From assembly GCA_003244125.1 (NCBI GenBank), contig QHBL01000275.1:7416-16346 (forward strand): a stretch of DNA of 8,931 bases. The letters are read 5' to 3'. The DNA comes from Chthoniobacterales bacterium (GTDB taxonomy: Bacteria; Verrucomicrobiota; Verrucomicrobiae; Chthoniobacterales; UBA10450). This document shows positions 1 to 5,877 of this stretch, piece by piece. The notes below the pieces were generated by a model. The model was given only the letters and a program-made list of their open reading frames with translations. It had not been told where the DNA came from and ran no database searches. The stretch's first letter is position 1, and each line of letters begins with the position of its first letter. Made by a program: the position numbers and the translations under genes.

Positions 1-872
1 GAACCGGTGTTGTCGAAGTCAAGCATCTGATAGCCGGCAGCGACTCGGATCTTCATGTAGTTAGTCAGCTGTGTTTCAACGAAGGCGCCGATGGTGTAGG
101 CGTTGGAGTTGTTCAAGACATTCTGATCGTAGTAGGTGGCTACAAAGCTCGATTCCAGGCCGACGCTGGTAGTATTAGTGACGGCGAACGCGACGGAGCC
201 GGTCAGCTCTTCGGCGTTGCGATCGAGATAATCGAAGTCTGAGTTAGTAGAAATGTAGGTGTAATGATCGTAACCGAGAGTGAGCACCGCCTTGTTCAAG
301 TCCCATAAGAGCGAAGCACCGAGGGTATTTTCAAATCGGCCGTAGTCGGCGACATTGCTGACCTGGATTTCATCGATGGGGTCCTGCTGAAGCGAGAAGC
401 GGTCGTGGATATTGATGCGGAAGTCGCCGATGAAAATGTCGAAGGCGATTTGTGACCCGGGGGTGAGAAGAATACCGTTCGTGTTCTGGTCTGAGTGGTC
501 GAGGTAGAAGGCGTAGCCGAAGCCGATATCGAGGCGCAAAGTATTAATCTGGGTGACGGGCCAGAGGGCGTCGATGTTGAGCTGGGGATGAATGATGACG
601 TCGGACTGAGGACTGTTTTCGGAAAGGTTGATGTTGTCGTTGTATTCAACCCCGAAAGTGGCGCTGACGCGGTATTTAATAGGACCGGTCATTAAGTTAT
701 AAGGGATGTGCTCGATGTCCTGGCGGCGCGATTCGGCGGACTGTTCCCCGGCGAGTGACGGGCGGACGGCATCCTGGGCGCGGAGCGACAGCGGCGTCAG
801 GAACAAGAGGCACCAGAGGGAGCCGAGCCGCAGCGACGACCGGCCGAAGCACAAAAGAAGTGAGCGGCTCAT
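1..872 (-). CDS. Outer-membrane beta-barrel protein (porin-like), N-terminal part
   Basis: The frame is open from ATG at 872 to the left edge (290 codons plus 2 bases), so the C-terminus is missing. Residues 1-32 form a signal peptide: M-S-R-S, a leucine-rich core, then a likely cleavage at LRA|QD. After a polar stretch, the chain from about residue 55 alternates polar and hydrophobic or aromatic residues in short strands separated by Asn/Asp/Gly turns. Examples are FGVEYNDNINLS, LRLDIGFGYAFYLDH and AVLTLGYDHYTYIS, as in transmembrane beta-barrels. The early YNDN segment followed by repeated strands resembles the putative beta-barrel porin-2 type (PF10082-like); this is from memory and unsearched. 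It should sit in the outer membrane; substrate or partner is unknown. No Shine-Dalgarno sequence precedes the ATG (CCTGTCCTT). A serine-rich reading of 296-649 in another minus frame is a shadow. The barrel class is fairly sure, the specific role is not. Confidence 0.8.
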   Translation of the reverse strand, partial: MSRSLLLCFGRSSLRLGSLWCLLFLTPLSLRAQDAVRPSLAGEQSAESRRQDIEHIPYNLMTGPIKYRVSATFGVEYNDNINLSENSPQSDVIIHPQLNIDALWPVTQINTLRLDIGFGYAFYLDHSDQNTNGILLTPGSQIAFDIFIGDFRINIHDRFSLQQDPIDEIQVSNVADYGRFENTLGASLLWDLNKAVLTLGYDHYTYISTNSDFDYLDRNAEELTGSVAFAVTNTTSVGLESSFVATYYDQNVLNNSNAYTIGAFVETQLTNYMKIRVAAGYQMLDFDNTG

Positions 873-1185
873 AAGGACAGGGTGACTTCAGCCTTAGCAG
901 ATGCAGTACCAAGCGTGCAGCCAAGAGGCTGCCTGCGCTCGCGCCATCCGATTCCAGCTTCTGATTTGGCGAACGTAAAGGTGAAGGTGTTTGGCCGCTC
1001 TTAGCGGAAGGCGGAAGGCAATTCAAGGAAAATTGGGATCGCGGAGGAGCTGGGGGGACGCGGCGCTTTGCCGGCGACGACTGCGAAAGCTTTCGCGAGG
1101 AGACGGAGGGTAGCTATTCCGGCGCGATTAAAGTGATCGGGAATCGTGAGGCGGGTGGCGCGATCTAAGCTTTGCAATTGGCATC
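873..1185. other. Divergent intergenic region with two small hairpins
   Basis: This 313-base region lies between the divergently oriented beta-barrel and exported-protein genes and should hold both promoters. No convincing gene is visible. A 6-bp hairpin (GCAGCC, loop AAGA, GGCTGC) lies at 917-932 in what would be the barrel gene's 5' leader. A weak sigma70-like pair can be read on the minus strand: TTGAAT at 1026-1021 and TAAGAG at 1003-998, 17 bases apart. It matches consensus at only 4/6 and 3/6 positions, so it is a guess. I found no better promoter for the rightward gene. Confidence 0.5.
1083..1096. promoter_or_regulatory. 14-bp perfect palindrome, possible operator
   Basis: GCGAAAGCTTTCGC reads identically on both strands. 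It lies 90 bases before the exported-protein start and about 210 bases from the beta-barrel start. Its position between divergent promoters would suit a dimeric repressor or activator. However, one 14-base palindrome in a GC-rich intergenic region may be chance, and no second copy was seen here. Confidence 0.25.
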
Positions 1186-1770
1186 ATGCACTCTGTCGCT
1201 GTCTCCAGGAAACGAATGCTCGCGGGTTTGGTGATCGCCACGGTTTGTGGAGCCCACCTTTTCGCGGCGCCGGATGAGCCGGTGCGGGCTGGCCAGTCGC
1301 GGACTGGGGCGCGGCTGAATTGCGGCGCGCGCGTTGCCTGCATCACTCCGGATGGTTTGCTGGCGCGAATGGCGCCGGCGCGACAGGACAAAGGTGCGGC
1401 GGTGCTGATTTTGGAGGACGACAGCATTAGCTGTCCGATGAACGCGGGCGAGACAACCTTTGTGGTGGCGTTGCCAGCGGCACGAAGCTTCGAGCGGCTG
1501 AAATTCGTCAACGAAAATGCGGCGGCGCGCGGTATGTTGCGTATCGCGGTGGCGAATGAAGAGCTGCCTGCGAAGAGCCAGCGTTGGGTGCCGGTGGACG
1601 GCAATGTCGCATTTGAGAACAAGCGGCTGTTTGATGTCTCGATGGTGGGAGTCGAGGCAAAGTTCGTGCGCGTGACCTTTACTGTTGAGCGTTCGGATTT
1701 GAGCCTGGCTGGAATTGAACCGGAACCGGGCAGACGATTTGGAACAGGGTTGTTTGCCGCGCAGCCGTAG
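1186..1770 (+). CDS. Small exported protein of unknown function
   Basis: This 194-residue protein has a clear signal peptide: basic n-region S-R-K-R (7-10), hydrophobic stretch 11-27, and likely cleavage after the alanines at 27-28 before PDEP. The mature part has Cys46, Cys52 and Cys83. From about 91 to 177 a strand-rich region (TFVVALP, RLKFVNENAAARGMLRIAVANEELP, WVPVDG, VEAKFVRVTFTVE, LAGIE) has the look of a galactose-binding or discoidin-like beta-sandwich. That fold is inference from pattern only. I do not recognise the family. Location is probably periplasmic or secreted. Start choice is uncertain: ATG 1186 gives a normal basic n-region but has no Shine-Dalgarno sequence, while ATG 1216 has AGGA at 1207-1210 but loses the basic residues. 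A longer antisense reading (1814-1128) is Ser/Arg/Pro-rich without domain features and was judged a shadow. The gene converges with the SDR gene 83 bases away. Confidence 0.7.
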   Translation: MHSVAVSRKRMLAGLVIATVCGAHLFAAPDEPVRAGQSRTGARLNCGARVACITPDGLLARMAPARQDKGAAVLILEDDSISCPMNAGETTFVVALPAARSFERLKFVNENAAARGMLRIAVANEELPAKSQRWVPVDGNVAFENKRLFDVSMVGVEAKFVRVTFTVERSDLSLAGIEPEPGRRFGTGLFAAQP

Positions 1771-1853
1771 GCGATTCGCCGAAGTCTGCCACCGAGCACG
1801 GGCGGCAGCTGCAACGCTACCCGCGGGAAGGCATGGTGGCGGCTAAGTTCTCT

Positions 1854-2678
<825 letters not shown>

Positions 2679-2784
2679 AGGATAACTAAACGATCGCGAG
2701 GAACAGAGGAAACGCGAGGGAAACGCACCATGTTCAGCGGCATGAATTTAGCTCCCATTTTGGCGCGGCTCTACGGCGCGGCGC

Positions 2785-4416
2785 ATGCGAGGAAACACTC
2801 AAACCATCACTCACAAGCGCGAGCCGGCGAGCGAAGACCAAACACCTATTAACGATGATGCGCATCAAAACACTACGAGGAAAACCGCTGCGCCAAAAAC
2901 TGCGGATTATCATCAGCTTGTTGCCCGGGCTACAAACGATGCAGTTCGGGATTGGGATTTAAATTCCGGAGCCCTGATCTGGCGCGAAGGTTTCGCCACC
3001 CTGCTCGGCTTTTCGGCCGAGGGCGCGAACAAGACGATCAGCTTCTGGCGACAGCACATGCATCCGGGCGATCGCGCGCGCGTCGACGCTTCGCTGAATG
3101 AAGCGCTGCAAACGGCGGCGGAGAATTGGTCGGGTGAATATCGCTTTCGTCGCGCGGATGGGAGTTACATCCAGGTGCTTGAGCGCGCGGCCATCGTGCG
3201 CGAAGCGAATGGAGCAGCCGTGCGCCTGGTCGGCTCTCTCATGGATGTGACGGCGCGCCGGCAATTGCAGGATCAGCTCGCGCGTTCGCAAAAGATGGAA
3301 GCGTTCGGCCAACTCGCCGGCGGCGTCGCGCACGATTTTAACAATTTTCTCACCACCATTCTCGGCTACAGCGACCTGGTTGTGGCGGAAGTGGAAGGGC
3401 GCGGCTCTGTCGCGAAATACATCAGCGAAATCCGCAGCGCAGCCGGTCGCGCGGCTTCGCTCACACATCAGCTCCTCGCTTTCAGCCGGCGTCAACCGCT
3501 CGAGTTGTCCGTGCTGGAAGTGAACTCGCTCATCAGTAATCTCGAGCGCTCGATCCTGAGGCTGCTGGGCGAACACATCTCAGTCTTTTGCGAATTGCTC
3601 CCGAAAAAACGCGCCGCTTACATTCGGGTGGATCCGAATCAGTTCACCCAAATCATCGTCAACCTTGCGGTGAACGCCCGCGATGCCATGACCACGGGCG
3701 GAACGTTAACGCTGAAAACGTGCAACCTCTGCGTCGCGGAAACCTCAGACGATGCGCTGGCGCCGGAATTGCCACCCGGTGATTACGTCGTCATCAGCAT
3801 GATCGATAACGGCTGCGGGATGAGCGACGAAGTGAAAGCGCGTCTCTTCGAGCCTTTCTTTACCACGAAAGGCGATCAGCACGGCAGCGGCCTTGGGCTC
3901 GCGGCCTGTTATGGAATCGTGCGGCAAAGCGGGGGTCACATCGCGCTGGAGAGCGCGCTGGGCAAAGGCACGGCGGTGCACATTTATTTACCGGAAGTAG
4001 CCGCGCCGGAGCCGGCGGGTTATCGCAAGCTGCGCTCGTCGCAATTGCCGGGCGGCACCGAAACGGTGTTGATGCTCGAAGATGATATCAGCGTCCGGCA
4101 CGTCATGCTGCGTACGCTGCGGCGGCTTGGCTACGAAGTCATCGAAGCGGTGCGCGCGGCGGAAGCGCGTGAGCATCTTAACAAGCGTTCGGTTGACCTC
4201 GTCGTCAGCGACATTGTTCTCCCGCACATGAGCGGTCTCGAGTTTGGGAAATGGACACGACAGCATCATCCGCAGACGCGGGTGTTGCTGACCTCGGGCT
4301 ATCTCTCCTCGAGCAAAGATGGCGAACAGAGCGGGCTCTTCTTTTTGCCCAAACCATTCGATCCCGAGCAGCTCGCGCGGGCCGTGCGCGACTCGCTGGA
4401 CGCGCAAAAAGCATAG
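2785..4416 (+). CDS. Soluble PAS hybrid sensor histidine kinase with C-terminal receiver
   Basis: The protein has 543 residues with no signal peptide or membrane helix, so it should be cytosolic. Residues 1-40 are polar and probably disordered. A PAS fold of the PAS_3 type spans about 42-158, including HPGDR and the PAC-like segment EYRFRRADGSY to MDVTARR. The HisKA domain follows, with phospho-acceptor His183 in GGVAHDFNN. The ATPase domain has an N box with Asn297 (NLAVNARDAM), G1 DNGCGM (341-346), F box EPFFTTK (356-362) and G2 GSGLGL (367-372). The receiver (about 425-540) keeps acidic E432-D433-D434, phospho-acceptor Asp476, Thr503 and Lys523. All catalytic residues are present, so it should autophosphorylate His183 and pass phosphate to Asp476. 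There is no HPt or DNA-binding output domain and no regulator gene nearby, so the downstream partner and PAS signal are unknown. Start 2785 is the only in-frame ATG before Met92 and lacks a Shine-Dalgarno sequence, so the N-terminus is uncertain. Confidence 0.93.
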   Translation: MRGNTQTITHKREPASEDQTPINDDAHQNTTRKTAAPKTADYHQLVARATNDAVRDWDLNSGALIWREGFATLLGFSAEGANKTISFWRQHMHPGDRARVDASLNEALQTAAENWSGEYRFRRADGSYIQVLERAAIVREANGAAVRLVGSLMDVTARRQLQDQLARSQKMEAFGQLAGGVAHDFNNFLTTILGYSDLVVAEVEGRGSVAKYISEIRSAAGRAASLTHQLLAFSRRQPLELSVLEVNSLISNLERSILRLLGEHISVFCELLPKKRAAYIRVDPNQFTQIIVNLAVNARDAMTTGGTLTLKTCNLCVAETSDDALAPELPPGDYVVISMIDNGCGMSDEVKARLFEPFFTTKGDQHGSGLGLAACYGIVRQSGGHIALESALGKGTAVHIYLPEVAAPEPAGYRKLRSSQLPGGTETVLMLEDDISVRHVMLRTLRRLGYEVIEAVRAAEAREHLNKRSVDLVVSDIVLPHMSGLEFGKWTRQHHPQTRVLLTSGYLSSSKDGEQSGLFFLPKPFDPEQLARAVRDSLDAQKA

Positions 4417-4445
4417 ATACAACAAACTACAACCGTCGTTAGCTA

Positions 4446-4481
4446 GCATGTCATATCTCGGCTTCGCTCGCGATGACATGC
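4446..4481. repeat. Palindromic repeat hairpin abutting the ilvA start
   Basis: GCATGTCAT (4446-4454) and ATGACATGC (4473-4481) form a perfect 9-bp stem with an 18-base loop. The 3' arm ends one base before the ATG assigned to ilvA. The loop and right arm share CGCTCGCGATGA with the right end of the larger element upstream of gcvP (5821-5832), preceded by GCTT here and GCTC there. The two are therefore probably related copies of one dispersed palindromic family. It fills about half of the 66-base gap between the kinase and ilvA. Confidence 0.65.
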
Positions 4482-4482
4482 G

Positions 4483-5730
4483 ATGATTGCCGCCGCTGTT
4501 ACGCCGGTGTATGCAAGTCGCGTGATCACATTCGGCGACATCGAGGCGGCCCGGCGGCGCATCGAGGGCGCGGTTTATCTCTCGCCTTGTCCGCTCTCGA
4601 TTCCCTTGAGCGAGCTCACCGGGATGGAGATTTATTGCAAGCTGGACAACTTGCAGCGCACCGGCAGCTTCAAGGAACGCGGCGCGCGCAACGCGCTTTC
4701 ACAATTGCCCGATGAGCAAAAGCGGCGTGGCGTGATCGCCGCTTCCGCGGGAAATCACGCGCAGGCGCTGGCGTATCAGGGCAAACTGCTTGGCATTCCC
4801 GCGACGGTGGTGATGCCGAAGCATGCGCCGCTGATCAAGGTGAGCAATTGCCAGAAGCTCGGCGCCAACGTGGTGCTGCATGGCCGCGATTTCGGCGAAG
4901 CCAAAGCGCGCGCGCATGAGATCGCCGGCGAACAGGGGCTCGCCTACATCGACGGCTACGACGACCCGGGAATTATCGCCGGCCAGGGCACGGCTGGGCT
5001 GGAGATTCTCGAGCAGGTGCCGGATGTCGATGGTGTCGTTGTGCCGGTCGGCGGCGCGGGATTGCTCGCGGGCGTCTCGCTGGCGGTGAAAACGAAGAAG
5101 CCGGAGGCGAAGATCATCGCCGTCGAGGCGGATCACGTGGCGAGTTTCTCGGCTGCGCTGGAGGCAGGGAAACCGGTGCCGATCTCCATGCAGCCGACGC
5201 TGGCTGACGGGCTCGCCATTCCACAGGTGGGAGCAAATGCATTTGAGATTGCGCACACGCGGGTGGATCGCACGATTCTGGTGAACGAAGAGCAAATCGC
5301 GCTGGCGATTTTGCGCATCGTCGAGCTGGAGAAAGGCGTGGTGGAAGGCGCGGCCGCGACACCGCTGGCCGCGTGCATGAGCGGGCAATTGCGCGAGCTC
5401 GCGGGAAAGCGTGTCGTCATTCTGCTTTGCGGCGGCAACATCGATCCCAACGTGCTCAGCCGGGTGATCGAGCGGGGCCTGGTCGCGGATGGGCGGCTGT
5501 CTCGTTTTCGCGCGATCATCAGCGATCGGCCGGGCGGCTTGGCTGATCTGGCGTCACAGATTGCCGCGGCGGGCGCGAGTATTAAACAAGTGGTGCACGA
5601 CCGCGCCTTCGCCGGCTCTGATGTTTCCGCTGTGCATGTGCTTTGCACGGTGGAAACGCGCGACCGCAAACATCTCGAAGCGCTGCTGGAGCAATTGCGC
5701 GCGCACGGCGTGGAGACGTTCGACGCGTAG
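4483..5730 (+). CDS. ilvA: Threonine ammonia-lyase (threonine dehydratase), PLP-dependent, ACT-like C-terminus
   Basis: The cytosolic enzyme converts L-threonine to 2-oxobutyrate and ammonia (EC 4.3.1.19), the first step from threonine to isoleucine or of its catabolism. Relatives often also deaminate serine. The 415-residue chain has the fold-type II PLP core. The Schiff-base lysine is Lys64 in GSFKERGA (61-68), SAGNHAQ lies at 88-94, the phosphate-binding glycine loop PVGGAGLLAG at 188-197, and LLCGGNID at 314-321. A single ACT-like regulatory domain follows at about 340-415 (DRPGGLADLASQIAAAGASIKQVVHDRAF), as in the medium-length one-C-terminal-domain form. Allosteric control is therefore likely; the effector cannot be read. 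Relatives usually begin near 'MITxxDIEAARxRI', which matches VITFGDIEAARRRI from Val14. The true start may therefore be GTG 4522 (402 residues) or GTG 4507. ATG 4483 has no Shine-Dalgarno sequence and touches a repeat hairpin. The biosynthetic ilvA versus catabolic tdcB role is not settled by sequence. gcvP follows 147 bases downstream. Confidence 0.92.
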   Translation: MIAAAVTPVYASRVITFGDIEAARRRIEGAVYLSPCPLSIPLSELTGMEIYCKLDNLQRTGSFKERGARNALSQLPDEQKRRGVIAASAGNHAQALAYQGKLLGIPATVVMPKHAPLIKVSNCQKLGANVVLHGRDFGEAKARAHEIAGEQGLAYIDGYDDPGIIAGQGTAGLEILEQVPDVDGVVVPVGGAGLLAGVSLAVKTKKPEAKIIAVEADHVASFSAALEAGKPVPISMQPTLADGLAIPQVGANAFEIAHTRVDRTILVNEEQIALAILRIVELEKGVVEGAAATPLAACMSGQLRELAGKRVVILLCGGNIDPNVLSRVIERGLVADGRLSRFRAIISDRPGGLADLASQIAAAGASIKQVVHDRAFAGSDVSAVHVLCTVETRDRKHLEALLEQLRAHGVETFDA

Positions 5731-5740
5731 CTCGCGCGGC

Positions 5741-5833
5741 GGTCATTCCGAGCCGCAAAAGACGGCGAGGAAGCTCACAAGCGTCCGGTTGCGGGTAACC
5801 GTGCGAGAGGTCGCTCGCTCCGCTCGCGATGAT
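5741..5833. repeat. Degenerate long palindromic repeat between ilvA and gcvP
   Basis: The ends TCATTCCGAGC (5743-5753) and GCTCGCGATGA (5822-5832) are inverted repeats matching at 9 of 11 positions. Inside are nested pairings: CTCAC with GTGCGAG (one bulged base) around CGGTT...AACCG. The order 'GTCATTCCGAGC...GAGGAA...CTCAC AAGCGT...GGGTAACCGTGCGAG...CGCTCGCGATGA' is the layout of dispersed palindromic intergenic elements I remember from soil Verrucomicrobia and Acidobacteria assemblies. That is recollection, not a search. It occupies most of the 147-base gap and would form a large hairpin in the transcript. Spurious short readings on the minus strand here come from the repeat. Confidence 0.6.
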
Positions 5834-5877
5834 AATGGCGCTGGTTGAAGCATCAGTCGGGTTCCGTAATCTGACGC

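Noticed and set aside
296..649. Ser/Thr-rich minus-strand frame within the left-edge gene
   Set aside because: The neighbouring minus frame is open without interruption from 872 to position 1 and encodes a signal peptide plus barrel strands. This one is an out-of-frame shadow.
697..1026. Minus-strand frame spanning the barrel gene start and intergenic region
   Set aside because: It is out of frame with the barrel gene, Pro/Arg-rich, and has no recognisable features.
1128..1814. Long minus-strand reading frame (228 codons) antisense to the exported-protein gene
   Set aside because: The translation is Ser/Arg/Pro-rich, has no signal or domain features, and mirrors a plus-strand frame with a good signal peptide and a structured pattern. 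High GC makes long antisense frames common.
1771..1853. Terminator between the convergent exported-protein and SDR genes
   Set aside because: Only short palindromes are present (CCCGCGGG at 1820-1827, GCAGCTGC at 1805-1812), with no long stem and no T-run, so no terminator can be supported.
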